Source: Pontibacter sp. G13
GTDB taxonomy: Bacteria > Bacteroidota > Bacteroidia > J057
Assembly (NCBI RefSeq): GCF_031851795.1
Contig: NZ_CP134696.1
Span: 3,492,501 to 3,556,500 of the forward strand
Reading direction: 5' to 3'
Length of the DNA: 64,000 nucleotides
In this document: one piece after another, positions 17,201-24,668 of the stretch
How the letters are laid out: every line of letters starts with the position of its first letter
Position numbering within the stretch: the first letter of the stretch is position 1
The notes under the pieces: generated by a model
The model's database searches: none
What the model saw: only the letters and a program-made list of their open reading frames with translations
What the model was told of the DNA's origin: nothing
Translations under genes and position numbers: made by a program

Positions 17201-17396
17201 ATCCTACCCCGGACAAGTACCCATGACCCCGTTTGGGGGCATGCTCAATGATACCGAGGTGGCCGCAGTCCTCAATTATGTGCGGAATTCATTTGGGAAC
17301 AAGGCCGCGATTATTTCAGAGGATCAAGTAAAAGCCGTCCGTGCGCAAGTTTCCGACAAAGAAGGATTCTATCTTGCCAAAGAACTCAACCCGTGA
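14268..17396 (+). CDS. Lipoprotein with SGNH-like, PVC-type dehydrogenase propeller, HEAT and cytochrome c domains
   Basis: 1042 residues. A lipoprotein signal ends in LSAC near residue 20. Next comes an SGNH-hydrolase-like domain (about 33-250) whose block I reads LLGNNLP instead of GDS and whose last block reads DGFQFNEAG instead of DxxH, so it is probably not catalytic. The middle (about 370-740) is a beta-propeller of the membrane-bound dehydrogenase family (TIGR02604-like) with calcium loops DTDGDGRAD and DTDGDDHAD. HEAT-like helices follow, then a cytochrome c domain with CVTCH at 929-933 and a likely axial Met near 986 (PMTPFGG). It should be an envelope redox enzyme acting on a sugar or similar substrate. 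The ThuA-like gene follows after three bases, so they form an operon. Confidence 0.82.
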   Translation: MLPYARLILGLMLLGMLSACQRQPILDLQPQDHIVLLGNNLPARMMEYGFFETECHVLYPNHHLLIRNMGDGGNTPGFRPHSGRDTPWAFPGAAAFQTDLARPSGSKGDMEYPDEWLTRLSADVLICFFGYGESFGGLDQLPLFQQELAAFLRHSLQQTYNGSTPPKLVLVGPQAFEDLSSIRDLPNGSAANHRLNIYTKAMKQIADSMGIPFVDLFHESQNWYLKEESPCTIDGFQFNEAGNQKLAQFLAKELLGSSGKSSPHRDLIQSAVQEKNWMWHNDFKIPNGVHVFGRRHKPFGPDNYPQELKKIREMTAIRDSAIWLAAQGIELDLESADGLTSPMPTIASNYRISPDGPAPRYLYGAEALESMTMAEGFKIELFASEEMFEELANPLQVAFDDRGRLWVAVAPSYPHYQPGHTKPNDKLLILEDTDGDGRADKQTIWADGLHLPMGFELTQHGVFISQGTHLKLLRDTDGDDHADTSEIVLSGFDDHDTHHVISAFCADPSGAIYMGEGLFLHSNVETPYGVVRATQGGFFRYDPNRGQLERTAQISIPNPWGTAFDEWGQPFFLSTSGPAMRWLMPSTIRPEYGKMSPMPPSLIPQDYKVRPTSGLEFISSRHFPEEVQGDLLLGNVIGFRGVRQHQISEAGTGYELDFRQDLVSSSDPNFRPVDFEFAPDGSLYLADWHNMLIGHMQHNARDPYRDHAHGRIYRITYPSRPLIKPTQIADASIRELLDVLKSPEYRTRYRAKRALRGRDPQTVIQEITDWVHSLNPSDPQYERHLLEALWVSWGLNRIDRKLLQRLLQSEDHRVRAAAVMAVRYNGHQLPYQIAYLKTAAADPHGRVRLSAVVAASWLNPETALEILEIAEQHPVDPWMKKFYRVIKKRNTPPDQYVETNPGQSDEVMHPLAIPNFKLGKSIYHEEGNCVTCHQEDGKGLPASGFPPIAKSEWVTGNPETLIKITLKGLMGPIQVSGKSYPGQVPMTPFGGMLNDTEVAAVLNYVRNSFGNKAAIISEDQVKAVRAQVSDKEGFYLAKELNP

Positions 17397-17399
17397 CCT

Positions 17400-18356
17400 A
17401 TGAAATTGCTCTTCATGTTGCTGCCGTTCCTCGTGTTGTGGGGCTGCGCGATGCAACCTTCCCAATCGAACAAAGCCCCTCACATCGTCTTCGTCATCGG
17501 GGATGAAGAGTACCGCTCCGAGGAATCCATGCCCATGCTCGCCCAGATCGCAAAACGCGAACTGGGGGCTGAGATTTCACTTTGCTATTCGGTGGACTCG
17601 GCAGGATTCATCGATCCCAACCGACTCGATCACATCCAAGGATTGGAGGCGCTGGAGACCGCTGATCTGATGGTGATGTTCACGCGATTCCGAGCATTGC
17701 CTTCACAAGAGCTCGCCATGATCACGGACTATGTGGAATCGGGACGCCCCATCATGGGATTCCGAACCTCCACGCATGCCTTCAAGTACAAGGCCGATTC
17801 TGCATTTTTTCACATGAATGACGAGTGGCCTACGCAGGTTTTCGGGCAGCAATGGATCTCGCATCACGGTCATTTTGACGATGGGGCTCATCCGCTGACA
17901 TCCGTTTCTCCCTTAGCGGAAACCAAGCATCCCATCTTGACGGGGGTAGAACCATTCGAAGCATATTCGTGGCTATATCACGTAGATGGCGGCAAATGGA
18001 AGCTATTCGGAGATTGCAAACCGATCCTCACGGGGCATTCTCTCAAGTCCAATCACGAGATGAAAGGGCGTTTGGACAAATTTCCGCTTGACAACCCAGT
18101 CGCTTGGACCAAGACCTACACCGGCGAAAGTGGCATTCCAGCCAAGGTGTTTTTCACGACTTTGGGGCATCCATACGATTGGCGGATTCCCTATATGCGT
18201 CGGCTGGCGTTGAATGGAATTGCATGGACGCTCGATCTGCCGATTTCTCCAGATTTCTCGGTGGAATTCGCAGCACCTTATGAACCGAACAATTCCGGAT
18301 TTGGCGATCGATTCAAACCCAATCAAAGGCCAGTGCAGATATCTGGGCTTGAATGA
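17400..18356 (+). CDS. ThuA-like lipoprotein
   Basis: 318 residues with a lipoprotein signal (LVLWGCAMQ). The body has the ThuA/trehalose-utilisation fold, related to class-I glutamine amidotransferases: HIVFVIGDEEYRSEE near the start, LMVMFTRFRALP, GRPIMGFRTSTHAF in the nucleophile-elbow region and a late VFFTTLGHPYDW. The elbow has no cysteine, as usual for this family, so it is not an amidotransferase. ThuA-like proteins accompany PVC-type propeller/cytochrome proteins in many Bacteroidota and Planctomycetes and are linked to sugar oxidation, for example 3-keto-sugar metabolism. It starts three bases after the preceding gene, so the two are certainly cotranscribed. The exact substrate is unknown. 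Confidence 0.82.
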   Translation: MKLLFMLLPFLVLWGCAMQPSQSNKAPHIVFVIGDEEYRSEESMPMLAQIAKRELGAEISLCYSVDSAGFIDPNRLDHIQGLEALETADLMVMFTRFRALPSQELAMITDYVESGRPIMGFRTSTHAFKYKADSAFFHMNDEWPTQVFGQQWISHHGHFDDGAHPLTSVSPLAETKHPILTGVEPFEAYSWLYHVDGGKWKLFGDCKPILTGHSLKSNHEMKGRLDKFPLDNPVAWTKTYTGESGIPAKVFFTTLGHPYDWRIPYMRRLALNGIAWTLDLPISPDFSVEFAAPYEPNNSGFGDRFKPNQRPVQISGLE

Positions 18357-18357
18357 G

Positions 18358-18384
18358 AATTTGGGCGTGCCCCTTGATTCGCCA
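18358..18384 (+). repeat. Solo left-end fragment of the dispersed element
   Basis: AATTTGGGCGTGCCCCTTG directly follows the ThuA-like stop codon but has no stem partner or right end. The second repeat family begins at 18391. It looks like a remnant of the first element cut by the second. Confidence 0.55.
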
Positions 18385-18390
18385 AAACCA

Positions 18391-18529
18391 TGGTGTCATT
18401 CTGAAAAATCTGAAGGGTTGACTCCTGCGATGGGGATTTATTCAGAATCAGAGAATGGATGCATGTGCGAGATCCTGAATCGCCCACCAACGCTGTAGGC
18501 CTCGACTAGCGCCGTTCAGGATGACATGT
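18391..18529 (+). repeat. Second repeat family, copy 2
   Basis: Plus-strand partner of the element at 12158-12302, beginning GTGTCATTCTGAAAAATCTG and ending GCCGTTCAGGATGACATG. Internal segments GGGGATTTATTCAGAATC, GGATGCATG and GAGATCCTGAATCG occur in the same order. The copies differ in the spacers but preserve the inverted TTCTGAA/TTCAG motifs. Confidence 0.75.
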
Positions 18530-18601
18530 AGGATTGGCGTTCCCATCTACCTCCCAAACCCATATTTCCTTAAGGGAATGGTAAATCCCTGCTCCATCTC
18601 C

Positions 18602-18844
18602 ATGTGCGGATGGCCTGCGGGGCGTGAGGTGCTTGGAGGGTTCAGTCGGTGGTGTGTTTCATCCATACTGAGCATTCAGGAAGTCTACGTGGAAACATTT
18701 TTTGAGGAGAACCATTTTTCACTCCGACCGGAGCGCCAGCGAAGCCCGGAAAGGATCCCCGGATCGAGTCCGGGGCAAGCGACCCGACGACTCATTTGCC
18801 CAGAAGAGACATTCATATCCAGTACGCCGAGGCACGCCCAAATA
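18602..18844 (-). repeat. Dispersed structured element, copy F
   Basis: Minus-strand copy starting TTATTTGGGCGTGCC near 18844 and ending CCGCAGGCCATCCGCACATG near 18602. Stem 1 (18825-18831 with 18783-18789) reads CTCGGCG/CGTCGGG on the minus strand, with two G-U pairs. On the plus strand the same positions would be A-C mismatches, which supports the minus strand as the functional RNA strand. Stem 2 keeps GTCGG/CCGAC. Confidence 0.75.
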
Positions 18845-18957
18845 ATCCCAAGCATCTACCGAAATGCCAAACCTTGGCTAGTGATTCGCATTTTGCAATT
18901 CAACGCCAAAATCCTCGCTATCGTCCAAAATGCCTATCTTCGAGGCAAAATTCTCCC

Positions 18958-20127
18958 ATGGCATCGCAATCCCGCCTTCTGTTGATTTTTGTAAAAGATC
19001 CCATTCCCGGTCAAGTTAAAACGCGTTTGGCGGCCGATATTGGGCATGAAAAGGCATTGGCGGTCTATCGTGAATTGCTGGCTCACACAAGACGATTGGC
19101 GGCATCCGTGGATGCACATCCTTGGGTTTGGTACGGCAATCGAGTTCCGGAGAATGACCTGTGGTCGGAAGCTGGGTTTGAGCGGACCTTGCAAACGGGA
19201 GATGATCTGGGCGAGCGAATGGAGCTTGCATTTGCGGATGGGTTTGAACGGGGCTTTCGGGAAATCTGCATCATCGGTTCAGATTGCGCCCAGCTCACTG
19301 CCGAGATTCTGACGGACGCATTTGACCAGCTGACCAAGCAGGATGCGGTGATCGGACCAGCCCAAGATGGGGGCTATTACCTCATCGGAATGAACCGCCT
19401 CCACGCTGGGGTTTTTCGAGGAAAGACTTGGAGTACGGATACGGTTTTTGAGGAAACGGTGGCTGATTTGCAATCTGCGAACCTCTCCATTCATCAGCTT
19501 CCCACGTTATCTGACGTCGATCATGCGTCGGATCTACGGGGTACATTTCTCGAATCATATTTGACGAGCGAATCGGACATGAAAGATATTTTGGACAAGT
19601 TGAATCACGGAGATAAGCGATCACTGGAAGGCGTGGAAGAGGTATTGGCGATGGCCGAATCTCAGCCTGAGCTATTGCCAGTGCTGTTTGATGGGATGTA
19701 TGACCCTCGTCCGCTCGTGCGGATGAGAGCTGCGGATATCGTGGAGAAATTGACCAAGAAGAATTATTCGCTTCTAGCGCCTTTCAAGGATCGCCTAATC
19801 GGAGATCTCGGTAAGTTCCGCTTGGATGAGGACACCCAGATGTCCATTCCGATTTTGCTGGGTCGATTGCAATTGGAGGGGAATGAAGTTCCGTTGGTGG
19901 TGGACAACTTGATCGATTGGCTGTATGATACGCCCAAGAAGTTCGTCAAGGTATTCTGCATGCAATCGATGGTGGATCAAGCCTTGAAGCATCCGTGGTT
20001 GTTGGAAGAAGTCGAAATGATCGTCCAGTCCCAAATGGAAGAAGGCACCAACGCGATCAAGGCACGTGGTCGCCATCTGCTCAAAGCGATTGACAGATAT
20101 CGCACCAAAACGAAGGATTCGCAATAG
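18958..20127 (+). CDS. TIGR04282-type glycosyltransferase fused to a HEAT-like domain
   Basis: 389 residues from the ATG at 18958; upstream codons lie in the repeat and are rejected. The first about 210 residues are a DUF2064/TIGR04282 nucleotide-sugar transferase-like domain, shown by LLLIFVKDPIPGQVKTRLA, IIGSDCAQL and QDGGYYLIGM. The family includes arsenosugar-biosynthesis transferases and MobA/GT-A-like nucleotidyl enzymes. The remaining about 180 residues are helical HEAT-like repeats (PLVRMRAADIVEKL, FVKVFCMQSMVDQAL), starting at about MKDILDKLNHGDK. The joint has no stop or frameshift, so it is a real fusion in this sequence. No arsenic genes are nearby. The second part may have arisen from a separate gene. 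Confidence 0.75.
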   Translation: MASQSRLLLIFVKDPIPGQVKTRLAADIGHEKALAVYRELLAHTRRLAASVDAHPWVWYGNRVPENDLWSEAGFERTLQTGDDLGERMELAFADGFERGFREICIIGSDCAQLTAEILTDAFDQLTKQDAVIGPAQDGGYYLIGMNRLHAGVFRGKTWSTDTVFEETVADLQSANLSIHQLPTLSDVDHASDLRGTFLESYLTSESDMKDILDKLNHGDKRSLEGVEEVLAMAESQPELLPVLFDGMYDPRPLVRMRAADIVEKLTKKNYSLLAPFKDRLIGDLGKFRLDEDTQMSIPILLGRLQLEGNEVPLVVDNLIDWLYDTPKKFVKVFCMQSMVDQALKHPWLLEEVEMIVQSQMEEGTNAIKARGRHLLKAIDRYRTKTKDSQ

Positions 20128-20172
20128 GGGGCTTTTGTAACTTCTATCTAAACATGACCTAGCCTACACCTC

Positions 20173-21273
20173 ATGAACGTACCCGGATCTCAACCATCCT
20201 GTACGCTTCTGTATCCCGGCAAACAATCCATCGAAACCATTCTTGGCAAGCCCGCTCGGGCATTTGATTGGGAAAATCCCTTTGAGCAGAATCTCTTGTT
20301 CTTTGGTGACAATCTCCCCATCCTGCGCGCCATGCAGCCTCAATGGCATGACAAAATTGATCTCATTTACATAGATCCTCCTTTCGGAACTGGCCAGCGA
20401 TTTGAAGATCGGTCCAAGCAGCTCGCTTATGAGGACCCAATCGCAGATCACGAATACTGGGAATTTATCCGGGAAAGGGTGGTACTGCTACGGGAGCTGC
20501 TTTCGGAATGTGGCAGTCTCTACCTCCACATCGACAAGAAGGCGGGTCATTACCTCAAGGTGATTTTGGATGAAGTATTCGGTCCGGAAAACTTCATCAA
20601 TGATCTCACCCGCATCAAGTGCAATCCCAAGAACTTTTCCCGGAAGGCTTTTGGCAACTATTCGGACATGATCCTGTACTACGCCAAAAACAGAGATCAG
20701 CAAATCTGGAATCCCATTCGCGAACCTTTGGCATCTGCGGACATCGAGCGACTCTACCCTCGGACAGACCCACAACGAGGCCCATACACCACCCATCCGC
20801 TTCATGCCCCCGGCGAAACTCGTAATGGCGATACTGGGCAGCCATGGCGTGGCATGACACCTCCCAAAGGCAGACATTGGCGATACAAACGTGCGAAGCT
20901 GGAAGAGTTGGAGCAGCAAAATATGATCGAGTGGTCCAGCACGGGCAATCCTCGCAAGCGGTCATTTGCCAGCGAGCATCCCGGCAAAAAGATTCAGGAT
21001 GTCTGGACCTTCAAGGACAAGGGAATTGCTTACACACAGTATCCCACCGAAAAAAATCACGATTTGCTAGAGAGGATCATCGCGCATTCTTCGACCCCAG
21101 ATAGCTGGGTCTTGGATGCATTTGCCGGTTCAGGAGGCACATTGGCCACAGCAGAAAAGATGGGAAGGAAATGGGTAGGAATGGATTGTTCGCCATTTGC
21201 GATCGAGGTGGCCCAAAATCAATTATCCCGCATTTCGGCCACCTACCGATATGAAATCCATCAGGAATCCTGA
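20173..21273 (+). CDS. Solitary beta-class DNA methyltransferase
   Basis: 366 residues. Motif IV is IDPPFGTG (DPPF at 68-71) and the SAM-binding motif I is FAGSGGT at about 317-323 near the C-terminus. This IV-before-I order defines the beta class of amino-methyltransferases (N6-adenine or N4-cytosine), as in type III Mod and M.RsrI. The region between (about 130-300) should hold the target recognition part. No restriction, Res or specificity gene lies nearby, so it is an orphan regulatory or remnant methylase. A MmcQ/YjbR DNA-binding-fold gene converges on it with a 13-base overlap. The recognition site cannot be read from sequence. Confidence 0.88.
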   Translation: MNVPGSQPSCTLLYPGKQSIETILGKPARAFDWENPFEQNLLFFGDNLPILRAMQPQWHDKIDLIYIDPPFGTGQRFEDRSKQLAYEDPIADHEYWEFIRERVVLLRELLSECGSLYLHIDKKAGHYLKVILDEVFGPENFINDLTRIKCNPKNFSRKAFGNYSDMILYYAKNRDQQIWNPIREPLASADIERLYPRTDPQRGPYTTHPLHAPGETRNGDTGQPWRGMTPPKGRHWRYKRAKLEELEQQNMIEWSSTGNPRKRSFASEHPGKKIQDVWTFKDKGIAYTQYPTEKNHDLLERIIAHSSTPDSWVLDAFAGSGGTLATAEKMGRKWVGMDCSPFAIEVAQNQLSRISATYRYEIHQES

Positions 21274-21635
21274 TCAGCAGCCCATGCCTTGAGTTGCTCT
21301 CGGTCGGCCTTCTTGAGCTTGGCGACGACCAATTCGTAGGAATGTGTGATCAGGTGTTGGAGAAATCGGTTGTCGTAGCTTCCTTCGAATGACACCGTAT
21401 TCCAATGCTTCTTGTTCATGTGGAAGCCCGGCGTAATCTCCTCAGGATATTTCTCCCGAAGTTCCAGCGCATATTCCGGATCGCATTTGAGATTCATGGA
21501 TACGGGTTCGGACAGCGAAGTCAGCGCGAACATTTTCCCCATGACTTTGAAGACGAGCGTGTCTTCGTCAAACGGAAACTCTTCAGTCACCCCCAGTTTC
21601 AGGAGACAATATTCGCGCATTGATTCTATGTTCAT
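21261..21635 (-). CDS. MmcQ/YjbR family protein
   Basis: 124 residues, the usual length of MmcQ/YjbR (CyaY-like fold, DUF419) proteins. Signature pieces are EEFPFDEDTLVFKVMGKMFAL, SMNLKCDPEYALELRE, GFHMNKKHWNTV and LITHSYELVVAKL. The family is thought to bind DNA in some members, but its function is poorly defined. Its ATG overlaps the stop codon of the upstream 22192-21632 gene by four bases, and its 3' end overlaps the methyltransferase convergently. Confidence 0.9.
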   Translation of the reverse strand: MNIESMREYCLLKLGVTEEFPFDEDTLVFKVMGKMFALTSLSEPVSMNLKCDPEYALELREKYPEEITPGFHMNKKHWNTVSFEGSYDNRFLQHLITHSYELVVAKLKKADREQLKAWAADQDS

Positions 21636-22192
21636 AGAGAAGCTCGATCAGTGTTCTGGATGCCTTTTGCAATATTGACGCCCGCACGCTGAACAGTCAC
21701 ATCCGCGACTTCACGGCTATCCAACCGATGGTAGGGGAGTTTGTAATCTTGTAGCGGACTGGATTCGACGAGGATGGCCCCGTTGATCTCGATCTTCATC
21801 ACTTGGCTACAAGCTTGAACATCGTCCTTCACGAATACATGATCCATGTAGGAGATTTTCATGGTCAGGTTGGTGGATTGGATAATTTCGGGAGCAATGT
21901 GGCAAACGAAATTTCCTTGTTTGTCGGCTTTTTGGGTAGTCAGCACGCGGTCTCCACTCTTGATAAGGATTCGGGCATCTTTGAGTGGATTGCCAGTGGT
22001 CCGTTCGATTAATCTTCCGGAGATCCTCAAGACACAACCCAATGATTCTGGAGAATCATGAGATGGTTCAGGGTTTTTCCAGAATTGAGAGAAGCCTACT
22101 ATCGGATAAGCGCTTGAAGCAGCAGATCCCTCCAACCAGCCCAACATGCATACAAGCAGACACAGCAGGGACTTGACGCATAGGTGATTCAT
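21632..22192 (-). CDS. Secreted protein with carboxypeptidase-regulatory-like domain
   Basis: 186 residues. A signal peptide (hydrophobic LLCLLVCMLGW) is followed by about 25 residues of linker and then a carboxypeptidase-regulatory (CarboxypepD_reg) beta-sandwich, visible in ISGRLIERTTGNPLKDARI, which is the typical first strand pair, and in the later LTMKISYMDHVFV. Such domains occur at the N-terminus of TonB receptors and as stand-alone envelope proteins. There is no plug or barrel here. It is translationally coupled (ATGA) to the MmcQ/YjbR gene, which is an odd pairing. Function unknown. Confidence 0.65.
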   Translation of the reverse strand: MNHLCVKSLLCLLVCMLGWLEGSAASSAYPIVGFSQFWKNPEPSHDSPESLGCVLRISGRLIERTTGNPLKDARILIKSGDRVLTTQKADKQGNFVCHIAPEIIQSTNLTMKISYMDHVFVKDDVQACSQVMKIEINGAILVESSPLQDYKLPYHRLDSREVADVTVQRAGVNIAKGIQNTDRASL

Positions 22193-22538
22193 AGCTTAGG
22201 AAAGGTCTCAGTTAAAACACACAGAATAGAGATAGAACAGATCGGGGTCTTGAATGCATATTTGGAAGTCGTACTTCCAGATAAGGTAAAGGTTACAAGG
22301 GGGGACGGAGGTTGTAAACAATCCGCAGGTTCGCCCCATCAATCATTCAAATTCGCATTTTTGACATCCTTTTATCATCAGAAGACGATCACGTGGAATC
22401 AAATGCTGCGGGTCGAGCCAAAAGTTTCCTTCACCTTAATATTCAGCATTTTTTCGCAGCTTGGCATCCCCTGAATGTGTGGTTGTGGAGAATCTGGATG
22501 TGTTTCCTTTCCCTAGGCCCAATCTAGCAATCAAACAT
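22193..22538. other. Intergenic, nothing recognised
   Basis: No gene, tRNA or repeat was found. It should contain the minus-strand promoter for the gene starting at 22192; a TAACCTTT sequence on that strand (about 22285-22300) is only loosely like the -7 consensus. Confidence 0.4.
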
Positions 22539-22572
22539 AAAAAAAGCTGGAAATTGTTCGAAATTTCCAGCT
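22539..22572 (-). terminator. Terminator of the dicarboxylate/amino-acid symporter gene
   Basis: Leftward, AGCTGGAAATT and AATTTCCAGCT form a perfect stem around a short loop, followed by TTTTTTTATG. It lies 26 bases after the symporter stop codon. Confidence 0.9.
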
Positions 22573-22597
22573 ATCAATATTTTGTTAATCGACAGAT

Positions 22598-24067
22598 CTA
22601 TACTGCCACGTGATCGGGTTTGAGCTCGATCGTTTCACCTTCGGATTTAGCCATGACCAAGGTCAAAGTCAAATCGCCGATGATGTTCACCACGGTCCGG
22701 CACATATCCAGAATTCGGTCCAATCCAAAGATCAAAGCAATCCCTGATTCGGGTACCCCCACAGTCGCCAATACCAAGGCCAACGTAATCATCCCAGCAC
22801 CCGGTACGCCAGCAGCTCCCACCGAAGCCAAGGTCGCCGTCAAAATGATCGTCATCTGTGCAGCGAAATCCAACTGAATGTCATAAACCTGTGCAATGAA
22901 CAATGCGGCTACCGCCTGATATAGGGCAGTACCATCCATGTTGATCGTCGCACCCAAGGGCAATACGAAGCTTGCGGTCTGACGTGAAACGCCAAGATTT
23001 TCCTCCGCTACATTCATGGAAATGGGCAGCGTCGCACTGGACGAACTGGTCGAAAATGCCATGACAATCGCCTCTTTGATAGCCCGCAGGAAATCAATGG
23101 GATTCTGCCGTGCATAGAACATGATGAAGGAACCATGTGTGATCGCAATATGCAAAGCGAGACCAACCAGCACGACCACCGAGTATTTGAGAAGCAAATA
23201 CATCACATCCAATCCCAGCGTTGCCACGACATTCAGCATCAAAGCCGCAACCCCGTAGGGTGCAGTTTCCATAGCCAGCGTTACCATTTTGATGATGGCA
23301 TCGTTCAGGCCGTCAAACATGGAAATCAGCGGTGCAGACTTATCTGGAGGAATGATCGTGATACAAATCCCCAAGAACAATGCAAAGAAAATCACCCCGA
23401 GCATATCGCCATCTGCGAGGGCCTTGAAGGGGTTGGTCGGAACGAGCCTAATGACCAGATCTACGACCTTTTCGAAGGCGGTTTGCTCCTTCATTTTGGC
23501 GGTCTGATCTGCCCCGCTGTCCACTTTGGATTGGGCGGCAGACTGGTACTGAGAGACGAGTTCCTCCTTGGCAGATTCGGGGAGTCCCACACCGGGCTGG
23601 CCAATATTTGCCACGGCAATACCGATCATGGAAGCCACAGCCGTCGTGAGCATGAAAAAGCCAAAGGCTTTTGCGCCCATTTTACCGACCTTATTGATAT
23701 CCCCAAGGGAAGCCGCCCCTAGGACGAGCGATACCAACACCAGCGGCACCACCAGCATTTTGACAAGCCGGATGAAAATGGTCCCAATCCAGTCGGTGTA
23801 GACCGTATATCTTTGTGCGCCAAACTTGGCTTTGTATTCGCCCAAACTGACAACTCCATCCCCGCTTCGATCGATATTCGCAAAATCCGATTCACTACTG
23901 GTGAGTCGATCAGATTCACTTGCGGCAAAGTTTTCCTCCCAAGAGATCTTTTCATCTCCATTGGTATCGAGGGTGGCAAAGCGGTCGCGATCATAGCTGA
24001 AGTTGAGAATTGTCCCGATGACAATCCCCACCAACATGCCAATCAAGATTTTGGTGTAGAGTTTCAT
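22598..24067 (-). CDS. Dicarboxylate/amino acid:cation symporter with two EF-hands
   Basis: 489 residues of the DAACS (GltP/GltPh) family, which imports glutamate, aspartate or dicarboxylates with Na+ or H+. Family hallmarks are the HP1 serine-rich FSTSSSSATLP, the TM7 NMDGTALY motif and the HP2/TM8 region ending LDRILDMCRTVVN. The unusual part is the loop after TM1: two canonical 12-residue EF-hand loops, DTNGDEKISWEE (34-45) and DRSGDGVVSLGE (66-77), each with ligands at 1, 3, 5, 9 and 12. By topology this loop faces the periplasm, so calcium may stabilise or gate the carrier. The second loop after TM2-TM3 is also long and polar (about 165-205). A terminator follows. Confidence 0.93.
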   Translation of the reverse strand: MKLYTKILIGMLVGIVIGTILNFSYDRDRFATLDTNGDEKISWEENFAASESDRLTSSESDFANIDRSGDGVVSLGEYKAKFGAQRYTVYTDWIGTIFIRLVKMLVVPLVLVSLVLGAASLGDINKVGKMGAKAFGFFMLTTAVASMIGIAVANIGQPGVGLPESAKEELVSQYQSAAQSKVDSGADQTAKMKEQTAFEKVVDLVIRLVPTNPFKALADGDMLGVIFFALFLGICITIIPPDKSAPLISMFDGLNDAIIKMVTLAMETAPYGVAALMLNVVATLGLDVMYLLLKYSVVVLVGLALHIAITHGSFIMFYARQNPIDFLRAIKEAIVMAFSTSSSSATLPISMNVAEENLGVSRQTASFVLPLGATINMDGTALYQAVAALFIAQVYDIQLDFAAQMTIILTATLASVGAAGVPGAGMITLALVLATVGVPESGIALIFGLDRILDMCRTVVNIIGDLTLTLVMAKSEGETIELKPDHVAV

Positions 24068-24157
24068 ACCAGTTTTAGTAGGTCAGTACAATGGGTCGAA
24101 TGATCAAGATGCACAAACGAACTCAATATTCCGAGTAACGGGAATAATTTCAGCCGA

Positions 24158-24643
24158 TTAGCGGTTGAGGCAATCAATCAACGTTTTGAGGAAAACGATC
24201 ATCACCCCTTTGTTGCGGTCGCGAATGGCGAATTCGTCTTCTTCCAAAATGGACTCCACGACAAAAAGCAAGATTTCGCGCTGCGGATATCCTTCCAGCC
24301 AATCTTTGGCGAGTGATTCCAGGGTACCTTCTTCGGCAGCTTCCAAGTCCTCCAACAAGGGGAGATTGAGGGATTTGACCTCTTCAAGGGTCGCCTCGTC
24401 GATCGGTGCCAATTGCGTATTGGCCTGATACATCATTTTCCAGACGCTTGCACCAAGGAAGAAGAGCAATTCGCCTTCATCCTCATTGAAATCTTCTGAT
24501 TCGGCAAGGGTAAGTAGGTAAGTAAATGCGAAGGGCTGTTGTTCGCCAAATTCATCCAAGAAGCCTTCGATTTCGGCTTCTTCTTCCAAATTGCTGATCC
24601 AAAGCTCAACGTCTTGTACCTGGGATTCTGTAACGGGATCCAT
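24158..24643 (-). CDS. Acidic protein of unknown function
   Basis: 161 residues, strongly acidic (many Glu-rich runs such as NLEEEAEIEGFLDEFGEQ), mostly helical by eye, with no signal peptide or membrane segment. It has no motif I recognise; it may be a Bacteroidota-specific cytoplasmic protein. A minus-strand TACATTTG box (24661-24668) matches the -7 consensus TAnnTTTG and lies 17 bases before the ATG, which supports it as an expressed gene. It is 91 bases upstream of the symporter gene on the same strand. Confidence 0.65.
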   Translation of the reverse strand: MDPVTESQVQDVELWISNLEEEAEIEGFLDEFGEQQPFAFTYLLTLAESEDFNEDEGELLFFLGASVWKMMYQANTQLAPIDEATLEEVKSLNLPLLEDLEAAEEGTLESLAKDWLEGYPQREILLFVVESILEEDEFAIRDRNKGVMIVFLKTLIDCLNR

Positions 24644-24660
24644 CTATTTATTTTTGCTGG

Positions 24661-24668
24661 CAAATGTA
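24661..24668 (-). promoter_or_regulatory. -7 box of the acidic-protein gene
   Basis: On the minus strand this reads TACATTTG, a full match to TAnnTTTG, with a short leader of about 10 bases. The -33 element is uncertain (a TTG lies about 24 bases upstream). Confidence 0.5.

Noticed and set aside
20173-21273. Type III restriction-modification system
   Set aside because: The Mod-like methylase has no res gene on either side, and it is shorter than typical Mod subunits.
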